Source: Oscillospiraceae bacterium (GTDB taxonomy: Bacteria; Bacillota; Clostridia; Saccharofermentanales; Saccharofermentanaceae). Taken from it: a stretch of 64,000 nucleotides of DNA. Positions 26,045 through 35,277 of this stretch are shown here, in pieces; positions within the stretch are counted from its first letter, which is position 1, and every line of letters begins with the position of its first letter. Under the pieces are notes generated by a model. It saw only the letters and a program-made list of their open reading frames with translations, was not told where the DNA came from and made no database searches. The position numbers were made by a program, and so were the translations under genes. The stretch is taken from positions 1 through 64,000 of the forward strand of contig SVIZ01000001.1 of assembly GCA_015069205.1 (NCBI GenBank), given 5' to 3'.

Positions 26045-26086
26045 TTTCTCACTCCTTTATCGAAACCCTTTGTTTTGACACCCGAT

Positions 26087-26104
26087 AATTAGCATATGCT
26101 AATT
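26087..26104. promoter_or_regulatory. Perfect 18-bp palindrome, variant GTTAGC-box upstream of the ECF operon
   Basis: AATTAGCAT/ATGCTAATT, 18 bp without mismatch. It keeps the TTAGC-N4-GCTAA core of the other boxes and lies about 45 bp before the start of the S-component gene. Confidence 0.6.
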
Positions 26105-26161
26105 GTAATTTTCCTTAATTATTCTTTAAATATCGGAATCTATTGGGTTTTGTATATTTTA

Positions 26162-26204
26162 GTTAGCCGTCGCTAACATTACCATTTATATATAACATTG
26201 TCAA
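26162..26204 (-). promoter_or_regulatory. Promoter and perfect GTTAGC box of the ECF-ZIP operon
   Basis: Box GTTAGC-CGTC-GCTAAC at 26162-26177. On the minus strand TTGACA (26199-26204) is followed after 17 bp by TAATGT (26176-26181), so the box begins on the -10 and covers the start of transcription. A bound regulator would block this promoter. Confidence 0.75.
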
Positions 26205-26243
26205 TTCGTTTTTGGATTCTAAATTATTACAACCATATAAGCA

Positions 26244-26275
26244 GAGGCTGTCTCACTTGCGGTTGAGACAGCCTC
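26244..26275 (-). terminator. Terminator after gpmA, GAGACAGCC-type hairpin
   Basis: Perfect 12-bp arms GAGGCTGTCTCA and TGAGACAGCCTC with an 8-nt loop, 35 bp past the gpmA stop. Two relatives of this hairpin occur at 30505-30540 and 55601-55642. Confidence 0.7.
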
Positions 26276-26310
26276 GTTTCTAAAGGAGATTTTATGACTG
26301 TATGTTATGG

Positions 26311-27057
26311 TTATTTTGCTTTTCCCTGATTAGCGACAGCTTCCATCTTGGCTTTGAGTGCTTCCTGATCTCCCAGATAGTAATGTTTTATAACATTAAA
26401 ATCATCGTCAAACTCATAAACAAGAGGAACAGCCGTTGGGATATTAACACCGACAATGTCATCCGAGCTCATATTGTCAAAATATTTAACAAGAGCTCTT
26501 AGAGAGTTTCCGTGAGCAGCTATGATCACTCTCTTTCCAGATTTCATATCAGGCTTGATCGTTTCTTCATAAAACGGAATTACTCTCTCTATCGTTGTCT
26601 CAAGGCTCTCGTTCTTTGGAAGCAAAGCACGGTCAACGTCTCTGTACATAGCCTGCTTTGTAGCGCTTCTTTTATCATCGTCATTAAGTTCAGGCGGTTT
26701 AACATCAAAGGATCTTCTCCAGATCTTTACCTGATCCTCACCGTATTTTTCAGCAGTTTCTGATTTATTCAGTCCCTGGAGAGCTCCATAGTGTCTCTCA
26801 TTGAGTTTCCATGACTTTATTACCGGAAGCCATGCCCTGTCCATCTCATCGAGTGCAATATTCAAAGTGTGGATTGCTCTCTTTAAATAAGATGTGTAGC
26901 AGACATCGAAGTCATATCCTTCTTCTTTCAGGATCTTGCCGGCACTCTTCGCTTCTTCTCTTCCCTTGTCACTTAAATCAACATCCATCCAGCCTGTGAA
27001 TAAGTTAAGTTTATTCCATTCACTTTCACCGTGTCTTAGAAGAACAAGTTTCGTCAT
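26311..27057 (-). CDS. gpmA: 2,3-bisphosphoglycerate-dependent phosphoglycerate mutase
   Basis: Interconverts 3- and 2-phosphoglycerate in glycolysis without a metal ion. Motifs: RHGESEWN (phosphohistidine loop, residues 8-15), [27 protein letters not shown], and AAHGNSLR (second catalytic His). 248 aa, normal. Many Clostridia use the manganese-dependent GpmI; a metal-free enzyme in an operon behind a GTTAGC box (28084) with flavodoxin suggests metal sparing. Third gene of DUF3793 - flavodoxin - gpmA, 11 bp after flavodoxin. Confidence 0.93.
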   Translation of the reverse strand: MTKLVLLRHGESEWNKLNLFTGWMDVDLSDKGREEAKSAGKILKEEGYDFDVCYTSYLKRAIHTLNIALDEMDRAWLPVIKSWKLNERHYGALQGLNKSETAEKYGEDQVKIWRRSFDVKPPELNDDDKRSATKQAMYRDVDRALLPKNESLETTIERVIPFYEETIKPDMKSGKRVIIAAHGNSLRALVKYFDNMSSDDIVGVNIPTAVPLVYEFDDDFNVIKHYYLGDQEALKAKMEAVANQGKAK

Positions 27058-27068
27058 CAGTTGCTACC

Positions 27069-27491
27069 TCATACCAAAGCAGCACCCAATGCCTTACAAG
27101 AAGCAATCGCATCAGAATCAGGATCGTTGTTTGCCATTACGGAATCAGTTGCAAGAACAGCTCCTGCCTTCTTGCATCTTTCTTCCCAGTCTCTCATCCA
27201 CTGGCCATCACCCCATCCGTAAGAACCGAACAATGCGATCTTCTTATCCTTTAAGGATGACTCAATACCTGAGAACATCGGATCAAATTCAGATTCTTCA
27301 AGAACTTCATCGCCCATAGCAGGACAGCCGAATGCAATGGCATCAAACTCAGCAACCTTTGAAGCATCAAAATCCGAAGACGTAAGTACAACAGCTTCGC
27401 TGCCGGCATTCTTAATGCCTTCTTCAACAGCCTTAGCCATAGTCTCCGTGTTTCCTGTTCCGCTCCAATATACAACAGCTACTTTACTCAT
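27069..27491 (-). CDS. Flavodoxin
   Basis: A 140-aa FMN protein that carries single electrons and commonly replaces ferredoxin when iron is scarce. The phosphate-binding loop SGTGNTETMA lies near residues 10-19, the FMN-stacking regions are CPAMGDEVLE (near 57) and FGSYGWGDGQW (near 88), which is the pattern of short-chain flavodoxins. The gene lies 34 bp after DUF3793 and 11 bp before gpmA, and the operon has a GTTAGC box, which fits expression under iron limitation. The start has AGAGGT 6 to 10 nt upstream. Confidence 0.94.
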   Translation of the reverse strand: MSKVAVVYWSGTGNTETMAKAVEEGIKNAGSEAVVLTSSDFDASKVAEFDAIAFGCPAMGDEVLEESEFDPMFSGIESSLKDKKIALFGSYGWGDGQWMRDWEERCKKAGAVLATDSVMANNDPDSDAIASCKALGAALV

Positions 27492-27525
27492 ATAAAAGTA
27501 CCTCTCTTAAATTTATTAACAGCGC

Positions 27526-28068
27526 TCAAACAACAAGCTGTTCCAGCGTTCTGCCCTCTTTTAATTTGCGGTCGTACTCTTCCGTGCATTCTTTAAATCT
27601 CCTGAACGCAAGGCGGGCGCTTTCTACATTCGAATATACTTTCCAGTATCCCGTCTCATAAAATCCTTCATTCGGATTATTTATAAATCCGTCAACGTCA
27701 GCCGGCGGATAACCGAGAAAGAGTCCGATCTCGTGAGGAAACACAGGAGATGAATTCAGTCTTCTCACGAGATCTACGACACACCTGTCAGGGCTGCTGA
27801 TGGAATAACCGAATCTTTTAAGGATATTTACTGCAACAGGATCCTTGAGGTCTTTATCAAGCATATCGGGTCTGTAAAGGTAGATCAGAGCATAAGTATC
27901 ACTGACTTTTAGAGGAATTATTCGAATGCCCTTTTTTCTCATGGATCTGTTGAAAGCAGAAACATCCTGTCTGAAATCTTCTGATGCAAAATGCAATGTA
28001 AAAAGACTGCCCGTTTTAATTCCCGCCAAGGTTGGAGCGCAGTATCTTACAAGCTGATAATCAGACAT
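27526..28068 (-). CDS. DUF3793 protein (180 aa)
   Basis: A soluble protein of unknown function. Family hallmarks: the N-terminal RYCAPTLAGIKTGSLFTL, a middle HEIGLFLGYPPADVDGFI and the NEGFYETGYWKVYSN stretch. The family often stands next to flavodoxin or iron-uptake genes in Clostridia, as here, so a part in iron-limited metabolism is plausible but unproved. One Cys (near residue 9) and one in DRCVVDL are the only likely ligands. It is the first gene of the operon, its start 16 bp from a GTTAGC box; GAAAGGAGA is the ribosome site. Confidence 0.85.
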   Translation of the reverse strand: MSDYQLVRYCAPTLAGIKTGSLFTLHFASEDFRQDVSAFNRSMRKKGIRIIPLKVSDTYALIYLYRPDMLDKDLKDPVAVNILKRFGYSISSPDRCVVDLVRRLNSSPVFPHEIGLFLGYPPADVDGFINNPNEGFYETGYWKVYSNVESARLAFRRFKECTEEYDRKLKEGRTLEQLVV

Positions 28069-28083
28069 CGGTTTCTCCTTTCA

Positions 28084-28126
28084 GTTAGCCACCGCTAACT
28101 CTATCATTAGTTTTTCACATTGTCAA
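28084..28126 (-). promoter_or_regulatory. Promoter and perfect GTTAGC box of DUF3793-flavodoxin-gpmA
   Basis: Box GTTAGC-CACC-GCTAAC at 28084-28099. On the minus strand TTGACA (28121-28126), 17-bp spacer, TAGAGT (28098-28103). The box touches the -10 and lies over the transcription start, as at the ECF promoter. Confidence 0.78.
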
Positions 28127-28168
28127 TCAGCACGAATCCGCAGCGCGAGAATATTGCAGCAAATTCGA

Positions 28169-28221
28169 TTGACACTTTTCGCATTGATGTGATATATTCT
28201 GTTCGGTTAGCAATCGCTAAC
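28169..28221 (+). promoter_or_regulatory. Promoter and perfect GTTAGC box of enolase
   Basis: TTGACA (28169-28174), 18-bp spacer, TATATT (28193-28198), then box GTTAGC-AATC-GCTAAC at 28206-28221, covering the expected +1. It is divergent from the DUF3793 promoter, about 45 bp away. Confidence 0.78.
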
Positions 28222-28265
28222 TAGTCGAATAAATCATGTGCTTCTGTCCGGGGTCCGGTCCTTAG

Positions 28266-29609
<1,344 letters not shown>

Positions 29610-29631
29610 TTTCCTCTATCTGACTTCATAG

Positions 29632-29674
29632 AAAGAACCCGGCTCATGTCCCCTTTTGGAGCCGGGTTCTTTTA
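29632..29674 (+). terminator. Rho-independent terminator of enolase, possibly bidirectional
   Basis: Perfect 14-bp arms AAAGAACCCGGCTC/GAGCCGGGTTCTTT around a 13-nt loop, followed by TTATT. The A-run on the other side makes it usable also for the convergent regulator gene at 29708. Confidence 0.9.
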
Positions 29675-29707
29675 TTGATCAGATAAATTAAACAGAAATA
29701 TGACGGA

Positions 29708-30079
29708 TTACTTTCCGTGCTCTTTTCTGTGCTTCTTAAGAGCCTTAAAGGTCTTATCGCTGATCACATGCTCAATACGGCATGCATCCTCTTCGGCAGT
29801 CTTCATGTCAACTCCCAATTCCAACAGGATTTCCGTAATGACAACATGTCTTTCATAGATCTTCTTGGCGATCTTAAGACCATCTTCCAGAAGCGTTATA
29901 TGGCCCTTATCGTCAATGGAAATATAATTACCGGATTTGAGCAGTCCCATTGCTCTGCTTACGCTCGGCTTGGAAACACCGAGATAGTTGGCTACATCCA
30001 AAGATCTTACAGGCGCGCCCTTCTTTGTAAGCACTAATATAGATTCAAGATACATTTCACCGGATTCCTGCATAGTCAT
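29708..30079 (-). CDS. DtxR-family metal-dependent regulator with iron-type ligands (123 aa)
   Basis: A winged helix-turn-helix repressor. HTH: LDVANYLGVSKPSVSRAMGLLKSG (28-51), wing GHITLLEDG. Metal ligands of DtxR are conserved: M9 (in EMYLES), H78 (in YERHVV), C100, E103 and H104 (in DACRIEH). A Met/Cys site rather than the Asp/Glu of MntR suggests iron sensing, by family knowledge. It is short (no SH3-like domain). It is the best candidate for binding the GTTAGC boxes, but its own upstream region has no such box. GGAGGTCAC precedes the ATG. Paralogue at 58964 has the same length with the ligands lost. Confidence 0.88.
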   Translation of the reverse strand: MTMQESGEMYLESILVLTKKGAPVRSLDVANYLGVSKPSVSRAMGLLKSGNYISIDDKGHITLLEDGLKIAKKIYERHVVITEILLELGVDMKTAEEDACRIEHVISDKTFKALKKHRKEHGK

Positions 30080-30204
30080 GTGACCTCCATAAAAGATATT
30101 TTATTTTACCATTAACAACAGCACCCGTGTGAACTATTTGAATTTGAGCATTATAGTGCATTTTTTATTTTCTATGATTACACCCTATATAAAAGGTAAA
30201 AAAA

Positions 30205-30242
30205 TATAGTGCAAATCTATTATTTCGGAAATTTGCACTATA
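30205..30242 (-). repeat. Inverted repeat TATAGTGCAAAT, candidate operator or terminator
   Basis: Perfect 12-bp arms with a 14-nt AT-rich loop. On the minus strand seven T follow, as in a terminator, but the stem is weak (mostly A-T). The separate half-site at 30151-30160 argues for protein binding as well. Confidence 0.5.
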
Positions 30243-30504
30243 GTAAAAAATCTTGTTTATTTAGCTCATGCGAGTCCGGCTACGGATTTCTTCACCACTG
30301 TTTACCGACACTTTCGGACATTTATGCATTATATTCCTATTGATTTGGTGGGTTTATCGTGATACTATAATGCCATGCCATAAAAAACCAATGATCCGGC
30401 GTATAAAAAACTTTATAGCATCATGTGTTTCTATATTTCCTCTATCCTGTAACCATGATACTTTATACGCCAAATTAATTCCAGTTACGGTCAGTAACTT
30501 CACT

Positions 30505-30540
30505 AATAAGGGTTGTCTCAAAAATGAGGCAACCCTTATT
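30505..30540 (-). terminator. Hairpin after the first feo operon
   Basis: AATAAGGGTTGTCTCA pairs with TGAGGCAACCCTTATT (one G-U pair), loop AAAA. The U-tract is short. Located about 115 bp past the last gene of the operon (30656). Confidence 0.6.
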
Positions 30541-30655
30541 TACTTATCATTATCCGCTACGCAATCTGCCAGTTTTCCGCCATCTTTCTGTATGACGGTT
30601 TTTCCAATTGAATGTGTTCCATGCTCTACCTCATAACCGGCACTGATCATGCTTC

Positions 30656-31306
30656 TTATTTGCGCCAATAAAAATATGCCGGTATAAAGAATGTCATTTC
30701 CAAAAGACTTTCAACTGAACCTAAAAGACCGTATTCCCCTGTCAGTTTTGCGATCAGGGCAATCACCAGCACCAACAGTGTATAACCGCCGAACATGAAA
30801 GAGACAAGTCTCTTCTTAAGACCGAATCTGCCGCTTAAGATACCGTAGATAAGTACTATCTCCGTTGAATAACCGAGAATGACCAGCACAAGAGTAAGTG
30901 GATTCATATAGCTTTCAGCGTTTGCCAAAAGAACAGAGAACTGCTCTGCTGTAACACCTGCTTTAACTGCGGAATTGTATGTGAGCGGAGCATAAACTCC
31001 CAAAACAAAATGCATGTAGAGAACACCGCCGATACAAAGAAATGCAGGAAGTATCAGGAACTTGCCGGCCTTTTTGAAAACTCTGCCGAACATCTTTGCG
31101 AGACTTATGAATCCGAGAAGAAGCAACAGACTGCCAATGACTCCTATCCACATGGATGCCATCAGGCGCCATTCAGGCACCTCCCAAAGAGTTATCTTAT
31201 TGTCTGACGCGATATCGGTACCGAGATACAAGAACGCATCAGCGACCGCATATACTATCGTTCCTATAATACCGGCCAAAGCCATCTTCCTGTTATTTGA
31301 TTCCAT
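30656..31306 (-). CDS. Polytopic membrane protein, DUF6796-like (216 aa), copy 1
   Basis: About six hydrophobic helices. The first contains an Asp (AVADAFLYLG), as in the three related proteins at 43897, 44517 and 50950, and helix 4 contains YMHFVLG with a His at the position where the others have His-Cys. Polar loop around residues 110-130 (KAGVTAEQFSVLLANAESY). Family assignment to DUF6796 is from memory; function unknown. Seventh and last gene of the feo operon starting at 35655, 12 bp after the methyltransferase, so it is expected to be controlled by the same iron box. Confidence 0.75.
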   Translation of the reverse strand: MESNNRKMALAGIIGTIVYAVADAFLYLGTDIASDNKITLWEVPEWRLMASMWIGVIGSLLLLLGFISLAKMFGRVFKKAGKFLILPAFLCIGGVLYMHFVLGVYAPLTYNSAVKAGVTAEQFSVLLANAESYMNPLTLVLVILGYSTEIVLIYGILSGRFGLKKRLVSFMFGGYTLLVLVIALIAKLTGEYGLLGSVESLLEMTFFIPAYFYWRK

Positions 31307-31318
31307 AGATCACACCTG

Positions 31319-31963
31319 TCACAAAGGTTTTCTTGCCACGCAGTGAAGTCTGCAGAATCCGCGCTTCTCGAAAAGTTCCATCTTCAGACCGGCTTTCCAG
31401 CATAGTTCGGCAACGTCATCTTTACCGTAAATACGGACATCACCGTGACCCGTAAGATTGATAAGAGGCATCTCTATGTGGTTGCAAACCCATCTCACAG
31501 CCTTGCTGTTCATGGTCATGTCACGCAGGATAAGTCTTCCGCCCGGCTTCAAAACTCTGTAAACACTGTTAAAGAAATCCTGAACATTCGGATAGTGATG
31601 GAAACTCTCGCAGCAGATAATCGCATCAAAGGAGTTGTCTTCAAAAGGAAGGTTCTCACAGTCGCCTACGACAAACTCCGCACCGGGTATGTTCTTGGCT
31701 TTTGCCATCTCGATCATCTTAGGTGTCAGATCGATCCCGGTGTAATGCTTTTCGGGATACTTCTCATATAGCAGAGATATCATCGGAGCGGTTCCGCATC
31801 CGCAGTCGAGAAGACTTTCAAACGGCTCTTTCTCAAGCTCTGCGAGCACATCCGGATAATCCTTTTTGCACATCTTATACACGCCGGCCTGATCCGTCTC
31901 ATAAACGCTTGCAGCCTTAGTGAATTCCTTTATCGAGATCTCCTTGTATCTTTTATCATTCAT
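31319..31963 (-). CDS. Class I SAM-dependent methyltransferase (214 aa)
   Basis: Motif I LLDCGCGTAPMISLLY, then TGIDLTPKMIEMAKAK (motif post I), GDCENLPFEDNSFDAIICCESFHHYP (motifs II/III), and VLKPGGRLILRDMTM. It matches the small Methyltransf_11/UbiE-like group; substrate unknown. Start at 31963 because that ATG follows AAGGC and leaves a 4-bp gap after the hydrolase; the longer frame overlaps it. Sixth gene of the first feo operon. A methyltransferase next to an alpha/beta hydrolase and a DUF6796 protein is repeated at 41.5-45.2 kb. Confidence 0.85.
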   Translation of the reverse strand: MNDKRYKEISIKEFTKAASVYETDQAGVYKMCKKDYPDVLAELEKEPFESLLDCGCGTAPMISLLYEKYPEKHYTGIDLTPKMIEMAKAKNIPGAEFVVGDCENLPFEDNSFDAIICCESFHHYPNVQDFFNSVYRVLKPGGRLILRDMTMNSKAVRWVCNHIEMPLINLTGHGDVRIYGKDDVAELCWKAGLKMELFEKRGFCRLHCVARKPL

Positions 31964-31967
31964 GCCT

Positions 31968-32729
31968 TCAGATCTCCATGAATTCATCGATTGCCTTTAG
32001 GACCGGTTCGGCGAATCTCCTCTCACCGAAAAGCCACTGCTCGTGCTGCATATCGAACTCTCTGATATCCGGATCACGGAAGTATTTGAGATACCTCTTT
32101 TTGTACTTCTCACCCATCTTATTCGCATAGATGAAGTGAGCAGTCGTTCCCTCAACATGGATATCATTTTTGAGGTGCGTCAGAAGGTCAGTATAGTATT
32201 CGTTCTTTATAGATCTGACATCAAACTTCGAGAAGGCTTCGATGAATTCAGTTGCAACTTCATCGCTCATCTCGAACGAATCCATCATCATCTTCTTTGT
32301 CTTCTGTTTTTTCTTCTCGCTCTTAGTTACACCCGTAAGCAAAGGCGTTACCAGAGCAGCCTGGAGTTTTGCTGCCAGGATGCCGCTCTGATCAAGATCC
32401 GAACTTCCGAAGATGCCGTGATCGACATGAACTTTTTCGCGCATTATGAGCTGCCCTACAAAAGTTCCTCCGAGCGAAGATCCGATCGCTCCGTCGATAT
32501 GTCCGCCAAAGTGATCTATTATGTATTTTTCGATCTTTTCCGTGACAGTGATCATGTCAGGAAATATCAGATCGCTTCCATCAAATCCGTCGTAATTGAC
32601 GCAGATAAGGTGATACTTTTCTTTCAGATCATCTATAACGCTTCCGAAATTCGACTGCCAGTCACAGCATGTTCCGGGAAGGAGCATAAGTGTCTTTCCT
32701 GACATATTTCCGGTCTCATAAAACTGCAT
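31968..32729 (-). CDS. Alpha/beta-fold hydrolase (253 aa)
   Basis: The catalytic nucleophile lies in GSSLGGTF (about residue 84), the oxyanion strand in MLLPGTCCDW, and the C-terminal His in FDMQHEQWLFGE. No signal peptide. The cap region (about 115-165) is helical and basic (GVTKSEKKKQKTKKMMMD). Substrate unknown; in an iron-controlled operon an esterase that opens siderophore-like esters is one option, a lipid or thioester hydrolase another. Fifth gene of the feo operon, 20 bp after feoC-like. Confidence 0.8.
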   Translation of the reverse strand: MQFYETGNMSGKTLMLLPGTCCDWQSNFGSVIDDLKEKYHLICVNYDGFDGSDLIFPDMITVTEKIEKYIIDHFGGHIDGAIGSSLGGTFVGQLIMREKVHVDHGIFGSSDLDQSGILAAKLQAALVTPLLTGVTKSEKKKQKTKKMMMDSFEMSDEVATEFIEAFSKFDVRSIKNEYYTDLLTHLKNDIHVEGTTAHFIYANKMGEKYKKRYLKYFRDPDIREFDMQHEQWLFGERRFAEPVLKAIDEFMEI

Positions 32730-32749
32730 TTAAAATCACCTCCGTGATC

Positions 32750-33007
32750 TTACACGATCTCCCACATGACGCCCATATTCTGGAAACCGTCTTTGGGCAC
32801 GCATCCGGGACAAGTCTTCTTTTTGTCTCCCGTCGAACATCCGTTGCAGCTCCCGCACATCGAGAACTCGATGCGTCTGATCACGCCGGTCTTTTCGAGA
32901 AACTCGATGTCGCGCTCAACAATTTCAACCGGCTTGCCGAGTTCGGCTGCAAGCATCTTTGTCGAGCGTGACCTTCCGTCCTTAAGAAGTTCCAATAGTT
33001 CCTGCAT
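32750..33007 (-). CDS. FeoC-like regulator with Cys-rich tail (85 aa)
   Basis: Small protein with an N-terminal winged helix (MQELLELLKDGRSRSTKMLAAEL) and a C-terminal segment with five Cys: CGSCNGC (about 51-57) and CPGC (about 67-70). This is the layout of FeoC-type proteins of Gram-positives, thought to bind a metal or Fe-S cluster and to adjust FeoB stability or transcription. It starts 6 bp after feoB. Confidence 0.87.
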   Translation of the reverse strand: MQELLELLKDGRSRSTKMLAAELGKPVEIVERDIEFLEKTGVIRRIEFSMCGSCNGCSTGDKKKTCPGCVPKDGFQNMGVMWEIV

Positions 33008-33013
33008 GATCCA

Positions 33014-35038
33014 TCACCAGATAAGAAGTCCGACATGATAAGCAATGCACGCAAGTATCATGGCAGTTGCTGTGTAGTACAGACCGATGATCGCTGTCCA
33101 CTTTGCAGAGTGTGTCTCCTGATATGTAGCAGCGAGAGCTACGATACAGGGCATGTTGAATGTGATCGCAAAGATGAATGCGAGTGCCTCAGGCTTTGAG
33201 ATATTCGCAAGAAGAAGTTCATTGAGATTTGATACCGTCTCGGCAGACTGCATCGAGCCTACTGTGATGGAACCTGTTCCGGAGAAGATAGTGCTCAATA
33301 CACCGAGCGCGCCTTCCTTACCGAGAGATGAAGCAATGAATGCTACGAATGTCTGCCACTTCATACCGAAGAACATCGTGACGGGCTCAATTGCCTGACC
33401 GATCTTAAACAGGATCGAATTGTCTGCACTGCCGCTGCTTGTAAATGACAGGAGCCAGAATACTGCAGCAACGATAAGTACGACCTTAAATGATCTGAAG
33501 AATGTTTCCTTTGTCCTTCCGAAAACGAATCTTAAGAGCGAACCCCACTTTGGCTTGTGATAAGGAGGAAGTTCCATGATCATGCCGTATCTGTCAGAAG
33601 GCTTTACGAGTGCCTTGCCGAAAAGCTTCGCCGTGATCCACATGTGCAGTATCATGACAAGAAGGATAACCGTAATGATAACAGGCATCCATGCTCCGAA
33701 GAACAATGTTGAGAGCATAGGGATGACTGCCCATGCTGCACCGCAGGGGATAGCCCATGAGAGTGCAATGGTAAGAACTTTCTGACCCCAGTTATCAATG
33801 ACTCTAGTACCTGCAGCACCGCCCATCGTACAGCCGAAGCTGATTAGAAAAGGCATAACGGATTTTCCCTGAAGTCCGAGTTTACCCATTGAGTTATCGA
33901 ATACATAAGAGATCCTTGCCATAACGCCGATTTCTTCGAGAAGGCCGAATACAAGCGTTACGCCGAATACAAATCCCAGCATCTGTACAACGAAGCTGAA
34001 ACATCTTATGAGAACGTCACAAAGGAATGCCGCGATGAAAGAAGGACAACCTGCTCCGACCAGAGCATCGTTCAAAGGTGCAGGTATCATTCCTATCGCA
34101 GAACCGATTCCCATAAAAGGAAGCGCCGGGATGAACGATAACAGAAGACCCAGAAGGATCGTAAGAACAACAACCGGTTTGCCCCAGATGCGGTGTGTGA
34201 TCAGTCTGTCAAACTTTCCGAGGCCTTCAGCCTTCTTCTCTTTTTTGACTGAGCCTTCGGTAAGTTCATCTATCCAGGAGAACTTGCATTCACCTGCTTT
34301 TACGATACCCTTATCGCACTTACCGATTACAGAAGAGAGCTCTGCTGCTTTCTCGTTTCCAAGCTCAGCCTTGACCTTAGCGGTAACGGGCATGTCGCCT
34401 TCGAGTGTCTTGACGGCAAGCCACATTCCTGTTCTGTTTCCGTCCTTAAGATCACCTATGATATTTCTGATCTCAGAATATTCCGGAATCGAATTATATT
34501 TCTCTTCGAGAGAAGCAGTGTTAAGGACCGTCTTCTCGCTGACTGCTCTTTCAAGTGCGGTGTAGAAAGAATCGTATTTTTTCACTTCAGGAGCCGAGAA
34601 CAAGACAACAGAGATGCCGAGTTTGTCCTCCATTGCCTTTGCATTTATGTCTTTGCCCTGATCTTTTGCAACGTCGCTCATGTTGAGCAAAAGGAAGCAC
34701 GGTACTTCAATGCCTGCAAAATCAGAGAGCATGTAAAGGCTTCTTTCGAGCTGTGAACTGTCTGCAAGGATACAGACAACATCCGCCTTGCCTGAAGCTA
34801 TGTAGTCTCTTGTGATTATCTCTTCATCAGAGTTTGCAGATAATGAATATGTTCCCGGAAGGTCTGCAACGATGTATTTCTTATCACCGTGTGTGAAAGA
34901 GCCTTCCTTCTTCTCTACTGTCTTTCCTGGCCAGTTACCTACGTGCTGTCTTAATCCCGTAAGACCGTTAAACAATGTTGATTTGCCTGAGTTGGGCTGT
35001 CCCAGCAGGGCAATTACGATCTCATTTTTCTCCGTCAT
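33014..35038 (-). CDS. feoB: Ferrous iron transporter FeoB, first copy (674 aa)
   Basis: Imports Fe(II). N-terminal GTPase: G1 GQPNSGKST (13-21), G3 DLPG, G4 NMSD, followed by a helical spacer (to about 270) and two Gate regions with 10 or so helices: FGCTMGGAAGTRVID and a second FGRTKE... region. Short C-terminus. 674 aa is typical for Clostridia. It starts on the last base of the feoA stop (TAATG), so they are translationally coupled. A second, longer FeoB is at 55865. Confidence 0.95.
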   Translation of the reverse strand: MTEKNEIVIALLGQPNSGKSTLFNGLTGLRQHVGNWPGKTVEKKEGSFTHGDKKYIVADLPGTYSLSANSDEEIITRDYIASGKADVVCILADSSQLERSLYMLSDFAGIEVPCFLLLNMSDVAKDQGKDINAKAMEDKLGISVVLFSAPEVKKYDSFYTALERAVSEKTVLNTASLEEKYNSIPEYSEIRNIIGDLKDGNRTGMWLAVKTLEGDMPVTAKVKAELGNEKAAELSSVIGKCDKGIVKAGECKFSWIDELTEGSVKKEKKAEGLGKFDRLITHRIWGKPVVVLTILLGLLLSFIPALPFMGIGSAIGMIPAPLNDALVGAGCPSFIAAFLCDVLIRCFSFVVQMLGFVFGVTLVFGLLEEIGVMARISYVFDNSMGKLGLQGKSVMPFLISFGCTMGGAAGTRVIDNWGQKVLTIALSWAIPCGAAWAVIPMLSTLFFGAWMPVIITVILLVMILHMWITAKLFGKALVKPSDRYGMIMELPPYHKPKWGSLLRFVFGRTKETFFRSFKVVLIVAAVFWLLSFTSSGSADNSILFKIGQAIEPVTMFFGMKWQTFVAFIASSLGKEGALGVLSTIFSGTGSITVGSMQSAETVSNLNELLLANISKPEALAFIFAITFNMPCIVALAATYQETHSAKWTAIIGLYYTATAMILACIAYHVGLLIW

Positions 35039-35268
35039 TATCCTCTTGCCTCCTCGACTTCAATGTTGGAACTTTCCTTCTCGTTCAGTGCGATCATCGT
35101 ATCGCGGGCAAAAACAATAATCGGTCTGTTCTTTTCATTCTTGATAATGCTGACCTTACAGCCGGGCGTCAGACCTATCGATGTGATCCTCCCGACATAT
35201 CTCGCATCACCGTTTACCGAGCTGACGATCGCCGTCTCGCCCTGTTTCATCTCAGACAGTTTCTTCAT
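35038..35268 (-). CDS. feoA: FeoA, first operon (76 aa)
   Basis: A small SH3-like protein that supports FeoB. Family pattern: MKQGETAIVSSVNGDARYVGRI then IGLTPGCKVSIIKN and MIALNEKESSNIEV. Length and order are normal. Stop codon overlaps the feoB start by 1 bp; 10 bp after the HMA-domain gene. Confidence 0.93.
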   Translation of the reverse strand: MKKLSEMKQGETAIVSSVNGDARYVGRITSIGLTPGCKVSIIKNEKNRPIIVFARDTMIALNEKESSNIEVEEARG

Positions 35269-35277
35269 AACCTCTCC

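Larger units (their letters stand above)
30080..30655. other. 576-bp intergenic region with TATAGTGCA repeats and a hairpin
   Basis: No gene found. It lies between the DtxR-like gene start (30079) and the end of the feo operon (30656), both minus strand. A 12-bp inverted repeat TATAGTGCAAAT/ATTTGCACTATA occurs at 30205-30216 and 30231-30242, and a further TTATAGTGCA at 30151-30160. On the minus strand the inverted repeat is followed by seven T, so it can be a terminator of feo or an operator of the regulator. A second hairpin is at 30505-30540. The rest is AT-rich; small open frames here have no ribosome sites. Confidence 0.5.

Noticed and set aside
26244..26275. CRISPR repeat or IS end
   Set aside because: Only three dispersed relatives with differing loops, no spacers and no transposase gene; terminator is the simpler call.
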